DNA of 64,000 nt from Lytechinus variegatus (Eukaryota > Echinodermata > Echinoidea > Temnopleuroida > Toxopneustidae), in the NCBI RefSeq assembly GCF_018143015.1, contig NC_054757.1, positions 2,962,001-3,026,000 on the forward strand, given 5' to 3'. The translations under genes and the position numbers were made by a program. Shown here piece by piece: positions 44,821 to 57,138 of the stretch. Under the pieces are notes generated by a model that was not told the DNA's origin, made no database searches, and saw nothing but the letters and a program-made list of their open reading frames with translations. Positions within the stretch are counted from its first letter, which is position 1. Every line of letters starts with the position of its first letter.

Positions 44821-45099
44821 GCAACAGGGGTACATCTTTTGGGCACTGTAAGCTTCCGTCATCAAAACCAGGTTCGAAGTAATTTTATACCACATACAGG
44901 AAAGTCCCTTTTCAATTTCATATTTCTATGTCTTGAATTGTATTTCACACCAAATTTCGAGTTTCAAATCGTGGTGTTACATTACACTCAGTGGGGTAAC
45001 ACACTCGATTGTTACACGCATCTTAAAACTATTTTCAATATTCTGGTTTCTCATTTAGCACCGACCACAAACTATTGACCTTTGACCACATCGTAGTAT

Positions 45100-45240
45100 T
45101 TAGAGTGATGATGATGATGATGATGTTGACGATGATGATGATGGTTATGGTGATGATGATAATTATGATGATGATGATGACGACGATGATGAAGATGATG
45201 ATTATGATGATGATAACGATGGTTATGAATATGATATTGA
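45100..45240. repeat. (GAT)n microsatellite
   Basis: Imperfect ATG/GAT repeat. Confidence 0.92.
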
Positions 45241-45534
45241 TCATAGGTGTCGATCACGGGGATGGGGATATTTAAAGTCGAGCATCATATCATTTTACGA
45301 CGAACAACATGACAAGTATGATAATGATGATAAGGAGAGAGTTCGCGATGATCGTAATCATGATGGTAACATTGTTTGTCGTATTAACACCATGCATTTT
45401 TTCTTATTTCAGCTCGCGCTTCGTGTTCGCATTATTGATCTAGTCCTTATACGAAGTTCCTCATTTTGTTGTAAAAAAGAGATAAAATTATGCTAAAACA
45501 CTGAGCTGGCGTACTGATGTAGGCTTGGGGCTAT

Positions 45535-45735
45535 GTATGATGATGATGATGATGATGAAGAAGATGATGATGATTATGATGATGATGACGATGGTGATTA
45601 TGATGATGTTGATGATGATGATGTTGATGATGATGATTATGAAAATGATGAAGACGATGATGATGATTATCATGATGATGGTGATATTGATTATGATGAT
45701 GACGGTGAAGATGATTTTGTTGATGATGACATCCC
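45535..45735. repeat. (GAT)n microsatellite
   Basis: Nearly continuous GAT repeat with GAC, GTT and TAT variants. The frames of 157 and 176 codons crossing it are low-complexity artefacts. Confidence 0.93.
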
Positions 45736-46714
45736 ATATCTTTGACAGAATAAATAATGCAGTGTATATAGGACTTGTTCGTCCTTCTTTCTTTGCAATA
45801 TTCAGAGTAGTGGACCATACCATATCAACCCTCGATGTTTTTTTTTTACTCATTACGCCACATGGCACAAGCACGATCAAAATTGACCAAATTCTGCTTA
45901 TTTTTAATGAATATATTGATATATACATGTATAGAGAGATGACACAAGTTCGACAAAAGATATTAAATGTCATTTTTCTCTCAATCTTGTTAATTTGAAA
46001 CTGGTACCCAAATGACACGTGTTAAAGTAAAGTTATTCAATTGCCATTAAAATTCAATCTTTTTGTTTTGACTAAAATTTCGTCAATCGTAACATAAAGG
46101 CAGTCAAAGATTTGGCTAGATTTGATCTGGTAATTTGACAAGACCACGTATAGCCATTCGTGAATACATGTGATATTTTGATGTGATTTCAACCTTTGGC
46201 AAGCTTCCATTGATGCCTAGTGACAACATCGCCGCCATGTTCGTCTCGTAAAAACAATTAGAGTTGACTGGAACAACCAAACTTGGTTTTATACATCGTT
46301 TTAGAAACCGCCCCGATGGCGTGGAATATATTACAAGCAGCAAAATAACACACCACATAATTGGCCAATTAATAAGTTCCTAAATCGGGCGCGCCTGCAG
46401 TATTCTTATGAAAGTGAACGACTAAAATGTGACATTGTTTTATTAACCTTTCCCTCACTCCCTCATTGTCTCTCTGATTAAATTTTCTTTCTACCTACTT
46501 ATCTATTCAACTATCTATCCATCTATTCAATTGTTTTCCTGTTTGTACCTCCCCCAGAATCAAGATATACTGACGATGGAAATGTGACAGGAGAAATGTC
46601 ATCGATTTTCTTTCTGCTTTCGATACGATTAATCATTCTATTCAATTTACATGATTTAAGAAACTGGAACACTATTCGTGGTATGGAATTAGAATGGTTT
46701 AATGAGTATGATTA
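45736..46714. other. Intergenic, nothing recognised
   Basis: Unique-looking AT-rich DNA with an AscI-like GGGCGCGCC patch near 46386. No exon was recognised. Confidence 0.4.
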
Positions 46715-46782
46715 TGATCTGATAATAATGATAATAATAACAATAATAACGATAATAGTGATAATAATAATAATGATGATAA

Positions 46783-46820
<38 letters not shown>

Positions 46821-46842
46821 ATAATAATAATAATAATATGAC
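46715..46842. repeat. ATA/ACT microsatellite, tail of a SINE
   Basis: (ATA)n, (ACT)n and (AAT)n blocks immediately follow the 3' end of the SINE at 46843-47128, on that element's sense strand reading ATT/AGT. Confidence 0.85.
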
Positions 46843-47128
46843 CGATTTATATAGCACAGCTACTATAATATTGTACTGTGCTTGATAAATGGTATCATAT
46901 TATTATCCCGGCTGTAGCTTAGCCGCCGTATAGGCGCTAAAACATTCAAGGAATTAATCCTACCCTGTACCCATTCAGCATGTTCAGGATTCAGCACACC
47001 TGGGTTGACTGAAGCACAACCATGGGGTAAATTTCTTGTTGGAAGAAAACACGCAATGGCTTGGATTCGAACCCACGTCCCTCTGATTAAAAGACGAGCA
47101 TCGTAACCACTAGACCACGAAGACCCCA
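46843..47128 (-). mobile_element. tRNA-derived SINE
   Basis: The minus-strand head from 47128: GGTCTTCGTGGTCTAGTGG (A-box region) and GGTTCGAATCC (B box). A ~210-bp body follows, including CCATGGTTGTGCTTCAGTC, ending in the trinucleotide tail at 46715-46842. The head resembles a Lys/Glu-type tRNA. Confidence 0.75.
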
Positions 47129-47261
47129 CATTGTGATGATCACTAAGTTAGATGGCATTATATCCAAAATACAGGTCAATTTCTTGTGGTATTCCACAAG
47201 AATCAGTTTTGGGTCCAACGTTGTTCCTGTTGTAAATAAATGATAACAGAACCAGGATTTA

Positions 47262-47880
47262 GCAGGTTATGGAACTCCTTACCAAACTTGACTACTAGGT
47301 TATATAACTTCTTACCAAACTTGAGCAGGTTATGGAACTCCATATCAGACTTTACTAAGTTATGGAACTCTTTACCAGACTAGATCAGGTTATCGAATTC
47401 CTTACCAGACTTGATCAGGTTATGGAACTCCTTACCAGGCTTGACTATTTTATGACTCTCCTTACCTAACTCGACTATATGTTATGGAACTCCTCACTAG
47501 ATTTGAGCAGGTTATGAAACTCCTTATACCAGCCTTGAATAGGAAATGGAACTCCTTACCAGGCTAGAGCAGATTATGGAACTCCTTACCAAACTTGACT
47601 ATAATTTATGGAATTACTTACTAGATTTATGCAGGTTATGGAACTCCTTAACAAACTTGACTATAATTCATGGAATTACTTACTAGATTTGAGCAGGTTA
47701 TGGAACTCCTCACCAGCCTTGACTAGGTCATGGAACTCCTTACCACACGTAAACTAGGTTACGGAACTCTTTACCAGTCTAGTCCATGCAGGTTATCGAA
47801 TTCCTTACCAGACTTGACTAGATTGTGGAACTCCTCACCAGACTTGACTAGGTTATGGAATTCCTTACCAAAGCTGACTC
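47262..47880. repeat. ~30-bp minisatellite, about 20 units
   Basis: Diverged tandem of the unit 'ttatggaactccttaccaga-cttgactagg'. A 60-bp higher-order form with 'ggaattacttactagattt' appears at about 47610-47690. Spacing and divergence do not fit a CRISPR array. Confidence 0.9.
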
Positions 47881-48810
47881 TTCTGATCTCCTCAAGCAAA
47901 ACGCATAGGCCTACACTGCTCTGCTTTAAAAGGAAGGCATGCATGGATTTAAGGTTTTACAACACTTAAAATGCTAGGGAAATTGTTAAACTACACTGTC
48001 CCCACATCAAATGTAATCCATTCAACATTATAATCAATATCATTATGTTGGTTTAGATCATGTAGTATATTGGAAATACAAATGACTGTGCAGGATCCAG
48101 ATTTGTCAAATAAGATCAAGGAAAGAGTTACGATTGATCCAATCAGTGTCAGATTTTTTCTACAGGAAATTTGCAATATGTCCTTTGTAAACAAAGGAGA
48201 ACTCATCAATTTGTCAAAAAAAAATCAATGAATTTATGGATATACATTCATATCTATTTCTTTTAACAAACATGCATTTTCGACGTTGTCTCTGCTGGCT
48301 TTCCATAGTTGCGATTGATTGGATCAATCACGTGGATCAATCACAACTCTTTGTAAGACGGGGCCGAAATATTTTAATGGAGTGTGTATGTTGGCAGATA
48401 TTTTCCCAGACAAAGCGCCACGCCCTGCTGTATGCGTCGATAATCCTCATTGGTTTTATACAAGCACGCATTGAATAGATGAAAGGTACTACACCCGTCT
48501 ATACCAAGAAACTACTCCCATTCGTTATTCACTGGCAGACAGTTATCATGGTTACAGACTGACGGAAATTAACTGGTTGTGTGAGAGGGGCTGTTGCCTT
48601 CTTTTAATTTCCATAATTTTGTCTAGTTTTTTTTCAGTAAATATAAATATTGTCTATTTATTCAACATTACGGTTTTCACCTAGCTACTTTGAATTTCAC
48701 ATTCCTATTTTATTATTCTGTGATACTACAACTTCTATTGCTTTGTTTTGTAATCTAAATACATGTATTTTGGCTTGCCATCAGGTCGGAATGAAACTAT
48801 GGACCTGCAT
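47881..48810. other. Intergenic, nothing firm
   Basis: 48304-48365 carries a fragment 'gattgattggatcaatca-cgtggatcaatcacaactctt', a decayed relative of the MITE at 20532. No exon was recognised. Confidence 0.4.
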
Positions 48811-48960
48811 GGAGCCCGTTTCATAAAGAGTTACAACTGTTGCAACTTTTCCATTATACCATGGCAACAGGGCTCAGCAGCCAATCACAATCAAGGTTAC
48901 CATGGTACTTGCCATAATAGCAAAATTATAACAGTTGTAACTCTTTATGAAACGGGCCCC
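48811..48960. mobile_element. Palindromic MITE (GCCCGTTTCATAAAGAGTT)
   Basis: GGAGCCCGTTTCATAAAGAG is mirrored exactly by CTCTTTATGAAACGGGCCCC. The inner arms ACCATGG / CCATGGT pair as well. 150 bp, well preserved. Confidence 0.8.
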
Positions 48961-50779
48961 TGTTCTTTTTATATACGTACTTGTTTGCTACATTATCATT
49001 GTCTTGAACTTGAATAAAGCCATGATGAAACAACAATAGCAAATTATCTTGATTGCTTGTTCGTTTCATTTGGTCACCAATTTCCCAACGAGTGAACGAT
49101 ATCTCAGCCCCTTAAAGTGGTTGTCTTTTCACACCACTGCAGACAAGGAGGGGTTAAAGTCAGAATAAAACAATAACTTCAATAAAACAGTGTTTAACGT
49201 CGTTAAATTTTTTTTTTTTTGGGGGGGGGATATTTTTTTTCATTGTAATCGCTTTCTCACCACACGATCTCTGCTTGATCAAAGCTCTATTATACACGTT
49301 CTTTTTTCAATATTGGATAAAAATGTCAACTGCAGGCAACGGGATGGGCATCATTCGCATGTCGCCAACCTTGGTTACGCGACGATTTCAGGGGCGGATT
49401 CTGTGCGACGGGTGCCGAGATTTTCATCGGCGCCAAAAATCAAAACGCTATACTGTCATGTCTACCTAACCATTCATTGTAATGTGCAGAATTTACGTTT
49501 TAACGGTTTTTTTCAGAAACCTCCCACCGCCAATGATATCTTTGTTAACACCCTTTCTGTTTTTTTTTTAAGCTTGGCATTTCGTTCATAAGCGGCGAAA
49601 TCTTTAATTGTTGCTAGGCGTGGTAGACAGCGTCGGTTTCATGATTTAAAAACCCGTTTCCCAAAACCCCCACCCCCCCTCTTCAGGCGAAAAAGTGGGT
49701 AAAATGCATACTTACATTTCATGGGTAAATGTTAACACATGATATATATGGCGTATATACCTATAGGGTATTGTATTTTTTATATTGATACTGAAAAGGA
49801 AATTTTTACATTTTTTACTGCAACCAAAAATCTCCAGAAATCATGTAACATCCTATCGACGAGTTGGTTTACCTATTAAGAAATATTTACTTCAATCTAT
49901 ATAAACATTTATTTTCATCCAATTTATAAATCATTTAGAGTAAACAGTTTAAAAAATGAATAAAGTATTTACAAATTACTGATGTGTTGCTTTCATTATT
50001 TCTGGAAAACAAACCAAAAACTGAAATAACCTGAATTTGATTCATTAATTCATTTTTATCGATTTCATTTAATTTTTTTCAAAATAGGTAACCGAGTAAC
50101 ATTATCATGATAATCTTAATAAAAAAAGTACCAATAATATCTATAACCCCTTTACACCAAACGTGAACCCCTAATCAATCATTTCTATCAAAAAATAATC
50201 AGAAACGAATATAAGCCAAGTCAGGGATCGCGGAAAGGTTTTAAAGGGGACGGGGCTGATCGTGTACAAAATCAGTCAATTTTTAATTTTAATTTTTGCA
50301 TTTTTGTACCCGTTTAATGAATAAAGTGGGGGCACCCCCATGCAGTTCCACTGCCCCTCCAAGTGGTATTTAGTGCGTGTCAGTCAAAAAAGATTACACT
50401 CGTAGTATTCTGCCGTTTTCTTCAACATTTATTGCCTTAGGTCTCTTTAAGCAAATAAAAATATGAATATCGAGGAAAGTTTCCGCTTGAGTGAGCACCG
50501 TTTATTTTTTTGAAAATTTGTGAAAATGATTTCCGCAAAAATTGGAAAGATTTGCATCGATGAGAGAGGACTTAAATCATGAAGGGCACTTGCACTTGGT
50601 AAGAGGATTGATTTGAAGATGTTTTCCCAGTTTTTAACCCTTTCCCTTGCCAAACGCATTCCATTCAGCCCTATACCCCCCCCCCCGACCATCGTGACAA
50701 ACATGCTATATATGAGCCGCATGAAATAAGTTCGATTTTTTTTGTTAATATTCCTTTGTTTCCCTTTTCTTGTTATTGT
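48961..50779. other. Intergenic, homopolymer-rich
   Basis: Contains T-runs and G-runs near 49210 and C-runs near 49670 and 50682. No exon was recognised, although 49320-49450 is unusually GC-rich for the window. Confidence 0.35.
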
Positions 50780-51285
50780 TATGATGGAGAAAGTGAAGAG
50801 AAATGCGTGATCAAAATCGGATAACAAATAATAAAGTTATTGAAGTTTAAAGTTTATAAATAATTTTTGAAAACATAAATATTCATTAGGTGGGCTGATG
50901 ATGTCACATCTCTACTTTCCTTTTTTTTAAGTTACTACATAAAATCATAATTTTTCATTATTTCATAGTTGTGTGAATAATAATTATGTCTCCCTTATAA
51001 TGATATAAATTGCAGCAATAAATATCTAATGTACTTAATCAGTTGTCAATCCAATTTTGCTAGTTCTTGGAGGAAAAAAAATGAATAAACCTAATTTCAT
51101 ATAATAAAATACAAAAGAACAAGTGGAGATGTGACATCATCAGCCCACCTAATGAATATTCATGACGACTGTTTTCACAAAATATTGCTAAACTTTAATA
51201 TTAAGTAACTTTGTTATTTGTAATCCGATTTTGATGACATTTTCGCCATTTTACTCAGTGCATTCTACTCTATTCATTAAGTTAT
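50780..51285. mobile_element. Palindromic MITE, family d (TTAA-group core)
   Basis: The arms 'gatcaaaatcggataacaaa' and 'aatccgattttgatgaca' mirror each other, as do 'cattaggtgggctgatgatg' and 'catcatcagcccacctaatg'. It shares the AATCGGA-AAAGTTAT core with families a-c. The termini were not resolved. Confidence 0.65.
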
Positions 51286-52373
51286 ATACTTTGGCCCAGG
51301 CCATCCCGTTAATATATAACACACGACAAAACGTAATCATGAAAAATTCTGGAGATGTTTAAATGAAATTGTGTTTACTTTGATTTGTTTCACCATGCCC
51401 CCTCAGATCCAGCTGTCACAAATAACCTGAATTTATGTTTGTTTACCAAATGCTTAATTTCGGTAGCAAAATTATTGAAATAATTTGAAATGTATCATTA
51501 TTTTCATTGATAAAACATTTGAAGAAATCATTTAAAATGCCAATTCGTTGTATGCCCTTATTCTTTGACACAGCGTAGACGTCAGCATTTTTGAGCAAAA
51601 CAATTTCCGCGAGCTTTACACAAATGGGCAGTGCTCGCGTACTCAACCGAAACACTCAGGCCATTATCATACTGACATCTGATGGTAGAGACCAAAGCCT
51701 AACTATGTGCATTTTTCAAACTTACCCGGCTTTTTTCAAATTGTAAACTTTTTATTGACACTCAATGATACTGTCAAGTTACTGTAAGATCATCGTTTTT
51801 ATTTAATTCTTTTGCTGCTTCAGTGGCCCTGAATTTGCAACATTTTTTTAATTGAGAAATATAAAATTGGTATACTTTGTTATTGGCTCTGATTAGCCTA
51901 TACTATTATTTTACGATTTCTCAGTATTCGTAGGCAAATACCATAAAATGGTATTTTACTGGGGTCCGCAAAGGACAACCATTTCATGGGATCCGTCCAT
52001 TTCCATATATCATATATATCGATCATGTGTTATAATCTGCTCATCCGGGCTGCTCTTATATTTTGTTATGTTAACTCACGATCAAAGGAAAATTACCAAG
52101 CATTTATAATTATCGTATATCATAAACAGTTTCACTTACATTTCTTTTATTTTTCTGTTAGAAATAAAATAAACATGAATTATTTTTTTATGCACACGAA
52201 TCCTATATCAATTACGTCAATCATATTGAGAGAGCAAACTAGTGGTAAATAGAATTACAATTTAAAGTTAGAGTTTGTATGGTTCCCTTTTTAAATTTGA
52301 TTGTCTCTTAAAAATGTAACCATTACGAAATTTGCCAAAATCATAGATGAAAATAAATCAACCGTGATCTGAA
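51286..52373. other. Intergenic, nothing recognised
   Basis: AT-rich DNA without clear repeats or exons. Confidence 0.35.
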
Positions 52374-52553
52374 ATGGAGACTCGTGGAATTTTTATTCCA
52401 GAGATGGCGCGAGCAAACCAGGATGTGTTTAAAAATACCCAGCAATCTTTGGTAGGTGAGTCGACACGCTGCGTGACAGTTGCACCGGAAGTGCTCGTTT
52501 ACAATGAAAGATTAAAGTGTCATATCCTATGCAGTATGGCCAAGCGTAGGTAA
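52374..52553 (+). CDS. Candidate first exon of an unknown small gene
   Basis: A 59-codon frame starts METRGIFIPEMARANQ. Within it are two usable donors, GTAG|GTGAGT (52455/52456, phase 1) and GTAG|GTAACG (52549/52550, phase 2), and an ETS-like ACCGGAAGTG. Its base composition is richer in GC than the flanks. A candidate second exon begins at 53292 (TCCACAG|GTGTAT). With the second donor the frame closes after 18 further residues, and AATAAA follows near 53436. No family was recognised; it may be a chance frame. Confidence 0.25.
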   Translation: METRGIFIPEMARANQDVFKNTQQSLVGESTRCVTVAPEVLVYNERLKCHILCSMAKRR

Positions 52554-52654
52554 CGTTTGGTTTCGTGTTATTATTTATTGTTTTGATGAGACTTCGCTTT
52601 ATATATACTTTGATTGAAAAAAAGTAAATGAAATATACGCCTACAACTTATTTG

Positions 52655-52860
52655 CTTGAATGGTTGATTGATTGATTGACTGATTGATTGATTGACTGTT
52701 TGATTGATCGACTGATTGATTGATTGAATAATTGTTTGATTGATTGAATGAATGATTGAATGATTGATTGATCGATCGATCGGTTGATTGATTGATTGGA
52801 TGAATGATTGATTGATTAAAATAATGACCGAGTGACTGGTTAAATGATTGATTGTTTCTA
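52655..52860. repeat. (GATT)n microsatellite
   Basis: Imperfect tetranucleotide repeat TGAT/GATT with GATC and GACT variants. Confidence 0.9.
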
Positions 52861-53729
52861 CAGGTATAACGTAACAAAAATAAGATTAAGAGTATCAAAA
52901 TACATTTGACAGTATATGTAGCCAATGAAAACCGAGAAGGATCCCTCTCAATGGGGTCTTTACTTTATCAATGACAGATCTGCTATATTATCGTCATCAT
53001 CAAATCATAGAGAGCTATCAATAGCTCCATGATCAAATCAAATGAAAGCAATTTCAGTTATCATTAATATAAGGACCTATTGGATAGGTATTTAGCAAAA
53101 CGGGTCCCAGTTCGTGTTGGATCCTGACTGATTTAAATATTCATGATAATAAAAGAGGATAATAATGAATGATAATCATAATAATAATGTAAATGAGCAG
53201 GGGAGCTTTAAAAGAAATTTTCATTTAGAAATAGTTTAAGGTACTGACTAAAATAATTTAACAGATGATATAAGATACCAATTCTCCACAGGTGTATCCC
53301 GCCACAAGCATGTGCTTCTAGGGACATACGCCTTCCTCTGTACACATAAGTTGTATATATTTATATTCTTTATGGAAATTGATTTCATGTGATTTTTTGT
53401 TAACAAAATGAAGAAATTTTGTCAAATGGAGGTAAATAAATGTTTATTAGAAATGAAATTCCTTTCTCCCTTTGTGATGAGCTGCTGTACGAGAAACAAA
53501 GAACACACCTGTGATGGCCAAACTGTTCCAACACCTATCCATTCTTAAGTTACAGTCACACCGAGACTTGCTCCTAATCGGCCTATGGTTTCTCACGTGC
53601 TAATAACGTAATAGCTTTGATCGTTTTTCACTGGTGTGACTTGCATAAGGTGCAGGGGGACGATCAGCCCAACCACTCCCCTCTCTCCGTCTCTCTCTTC
53701 CCCTCTCTCTCCTTTCATACGTCACATTC

Positions 53730-54180
53730 TATTACTCGAATGGGTTGGACCCGTCAGCTGTCATTCTAATAGTGTCCACTCGATAATTAGTTAATAGTCG
53801 GCGTTTAATCACCCCCATATTGTAATTAATCGCACGCCTTACGAACGTCCCCGTTTTACAAGCCCATCCAATCTCACCAGCGACATTCAAACCTTTATTA
53901 TCCACAGTCGACATTTTAAACCTCTCTACAATCCTGCTTTTGTCTTTCCTAATACATTTAATGAATACTTCTATACTTAAATGCTTCTCTTAGCTTCTTT
54001 AAGCCAGGGATAATTCGATTGAATACTCTGTTTTGGCGGGAACTTGGAATGCATATAAAGCACGGTCGATTGGATTTAAGTTATTATTTGGGGTAAATTA
54101 TCGGTAAGAATTGGGACGAAATGTTTGACGGTAGTTTACCCTTAGTGAATTACACTTAATTTTTATATGCAGGTACAGGG
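53730..54180. promoter_or_regulatory. Candidate regulatory block: homeodomain words, E2F-like site, TATA box
   Basis: 53775-53835 has several TAATTA/TAATTAG words. TTTTGGCGGGAA (54031-54042) matches the E2F consensus, and TATAAAG follows at 54054-54060. ATCG|GTAAGA near 54100 could be a donor. There is no repeat similarity and no coding exon nearby, so the reading as a promoter or enhancer is inference. Confidence 0.3.
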
Positions 54181-55000
54181 CGGCGGAACGTATTTTTGTT
54201 TGGGGAGGGGGGGGGGGGGGCAAAGCCAACAAGGGTACTGTTACATCAAAATGAGCATTTGGTGCAAACGTCTATTTTCACCATGAGATTACCATCAGCG
54301 TCAAGTAGTTGTGTGTTTTGTAATAATTGAGCCTTTTTTAAAATGATTTCTGATTGATAAGGTATATATTTTTTCCAAGAGAGAGCGAAGGGGCGTTTTG
54401 GTAAAATCAAATCAATGTTAGAAAACTCGCCTTTTGGTCAATAATGGCACAAATTTTACAACTGCATCCAGAGGCCTGAGAACGATTTTTGGGATGAGGG
54501 TGATGAAGTTAATTTGACAGGCAAAAAAAAAGTTTTTCTCTTCAAATTGAAGGTCATTTTGGTCCCAAGAAATTTGAAAAGCAAAAAAAAAAAAAAGGGG
54601 GGGGGGTTTCCAAACGAAATGTTGGTCTTTTCCATATATTTCTCCAATTTTACACACCTCTGTTCCAGGGGTGCTGCCTATGGAAAATAATACACGCAAC
54701 ACCCCCTGGGAAAATCTTGGGAGTGCTGAAGCACCCCCCCCGCTTACCTTGGCCATGAGGGTATCCTTGCGAGATGTTGCGAGCTCGAACTTTTGGTCAT
54801 TTCAACAAGACGTGCAAAGTAAACATTCCGAGCAGTTTTTTTGTAATCATGAAAAAGATACGTATCTAACTAATGAATTAACTCGAGCTTGATGCGCGAG
54901 CTGAAATTTTTTATATTCTGAACAGAAAATTTAGTGACTAATAAATAGAATACATCTCACCAATATAATAATGCCAGCGCGAATCGCGAGCTGAAATTCG
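54181..55000. repeat. Cluster of GGATCC-group and GCGCGAAGCGCG relics
   Basis: The G-run at 54208, 'atttgacaggcaaaaaaaa' at 54515, C-runs near 54735 and two GCGCGA-type cores near 54890 and 54975. Degraded palindromic repeats; the 112-codon minus frame here is an artefact of them. Confidence 0.45.
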
Positions 55001-56329
55001 TAATATTCCAACCTGAAAACTGGACATTCTAAGATATCTCATTTTGAAAAGGGGCATATTTCATTTTGAAAAAAAGGTATTTTGCATTTTGAAAACTGGG
55101 CATTTTTTCTAATGTGATTTTTTTTTTTTTGGGGGGGGAAGTGCCCCCGCCCCCACTGGTTCGGTTCCCTATACAAGTAGCAAACAAATACAGAAGAGAA
55201 AGACATTTTAGATCTAGAAAGTTCTATCTTATACAAACAAAATGCAGTATCAATAATTTCCCTTTTTTTCTATCCAAGGAATTCATTCTTTCACTATCTT
55301 AATTGAGGAAAACATAATAAATAATTTTACTTTCTGTTGGGGTCCTGTCTTTGTAAGAGAATAATTGGGGCTTCGTGATCATTAGGAATTCGGATCATAT
55401 AATTTGTCAGCACTGTCACTTTCTCATCATTAGGAAGTTACCATAGTAACAGATACAAATGCTCTTCATTGGATCAAATCCAAGATATGCAAGACAAATT
55501 TATGGGATCAGGGGTTCGATCCCCGGCACGGCACTTATGCCCATTGAGCTAGGCATTTTATCCACATTGCTGTTTTATCGTATACCAATAAATGAAAATG
55601 CTATCGGAATACCAATGCGTTGGCTTAAAAAAAAATAATCCAAGAATTTTATCGAAGTAATTTTTAGACGTTGAAAAAAAATCTAGGTTTTCGGAAAGAA
55701 AGTGAAATACTCTACTCTTAAATTATACATAATTGAAGAAACGAATTTATACATGTATACTTGTGAGCTTTTATTGAACAAAAATAAGTGAATTATAAAA
55801 GAAAACATACAAGAGCAAAACATCATACTTATTTTCTTTTAACTATTCTTAGTATCAAACCAAAAATTGTTGATATACTGACCTGGAAACTGGCTATTCT
55901 AAGTTCGGTTTAGATATTGAAGAAATTGTGTATAATCTCAATAAAATATGCTTTATTTTTCTGACCAAAAAATGGAACCTATTTAAGGGGTATTCCTGGT
56001 TGAAAATAATTAACTCTAAATAAACATAATGTATAAAAAACTGATAAAAATAGCGAAATAGTGAATGCTCAAGTTCAGCAATACAAGGTTGATTTCCTAA
56101 TTGTTTCTCATAAATAAAGATATTAAAAAATTTGAAAAGATACTTTCGCATATAAAAGTTTATTTTAAAGATGGTGGTAATAAGACGCATGCCCAAATTA
56201 ACCAAAATGGTGATGTCATTATGCCTTTTAAAAATTCAGCTTCAATAACTCCCTTTCCGGAAGATCAGCTATGTATCACACTAGTCTACTGTAGACCCAC
56301 ATCTGCAGTGTGTGTATCACAGCTGATTT
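55001..56329. other. Intergenic with a small SINE relic
   Basis: 55508-55540 carries GGTTCGATCC followed by 'ccggcacggc', a B-box relic of a tRNA-SINE. The rest is AT-rich with no exon recognised. Confidence 0.4.
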
Positions 56330-56460
56330 AAGGAGTCTGCATAGCAGACTAGGTCTACTGGGGCTCGCTACGCTCGTCTTTAAAACCAGCAGCAGCGCGC
56401 TTCGCGCGCTTAGTTCCCACCTCACGAGCCATTCAGAGTCTGCATAGCAGACTAGTATCA
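56330..56460. mobile_element. Short element bounded by AGTCTGCATAGCAGACTAG
   Basis: The palindromic word AGTCTGCATAGCAGACTAG occurs at about 56333 and 56437 as direct copies around a GCGCGCTTCGCGCGC core (about 56394). It resembles the 'GCATAGCAGAGTGAGAC' start of 39922. Confidence 0.5.
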
Positions 56461-57138
56461 CACGGCCATGACGATTACTGAGACCCATAAGATGAAATAA
56501 GAAATAATTGCCAGACATATTGTAACCGGCCAATAATCAAATTTATGATCAAATAAGAGACACATGTTTTTAATGATTCTTAATTGGCATACACACGCAT
56601 GCATGAACACATCACACGATTCCACAGAAGACTTATCTAATTGACATGCAGAGGGGATATACGGGGCAAAACAAAAGAGAAATGTCTCAAAATTGAAGAC
56701 CATGGCTTATCATTAACATATCGAATTGGGGTCCAACTACCCCGCCGCCTTTATTTTATCCCAATACCCCCAATGATAATAAGGATTAAATATGATAAGA
56801 CTTTCCCTCTTTTATCCCTTCCAACGAAGTAAAAAAAAAACCGCCGAATACTATATATGAACTATTTAAGAGTTTAATCAAGTGTTAAAAATCTTATACG
56901 CTTGTCTTGTTTAAACTATTAAACAACTATTGTAAAGTTAAAAAACATTTTTAAACAATGTTTTTATTGTGAATGTATATGTAACGCCGGATAGGGGGTA
57001 GATCGGGGGTGAATTACTTTTGTCAAAAAAAAGGAGAAAATTATCGGATAATTTTGCTCATTGTGTTTTATTGTAAAGATAAACCTAAATTTTGAGAGGA
57101 GTTACATTTTTTTTTATAAAGCTGGGGAGGGGGGGGGG

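Larger units (their letters stand above)
37517..44826. mobile_element. TU-like foldback (FB) transposon, 7.3 kb
   Basis: Long inverted arms made of tandem repeats, as in sea urchin TU and Drosophila FB elements. The terminus is TGTTRCACCCACAAATG on both sides. The outer domain has ten copies of CCCACAAATGTAATAA per arm (37522-37738 and 44600-44820). The inner domain has ~49-bp units with the core CCAGACCCGGTTGTTTC (left about 37800-39060, right about 43020-44525 inverted, with diverged units back to about 42170). No transposase gene is visible, so it is non-autonomous. The left arm is interrupted by later insertions (39083-41801). A target-site duplication cannot be read because the left flank is poly-G. 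Confidence 0.85.

Noticed and set aside
44644-45078. Frames of 83 and 99 codons rich in CNN or TFVG repeats
   Set aside because: They are translations of the tandem units of the foldback outer domain.
45488-46018. Frames of 157 and 176 codons on opposite strands
   Set aside because: Both start or run through the GAT microsatellite at 45535-45735. The remainder shows no protein-like composition or splice support.
47060-47128. tRNA gene on the minus strand
   Set aside because: Same reason: the head continues into a 210-bp body with a trinucleotide tail, so it is a SINE.
54418-54756. 112-codon minus-strand frame
   Set aside because: Homopolymer-rich decayed palindromic repeat; the same text appears in other copies of that repeat family.
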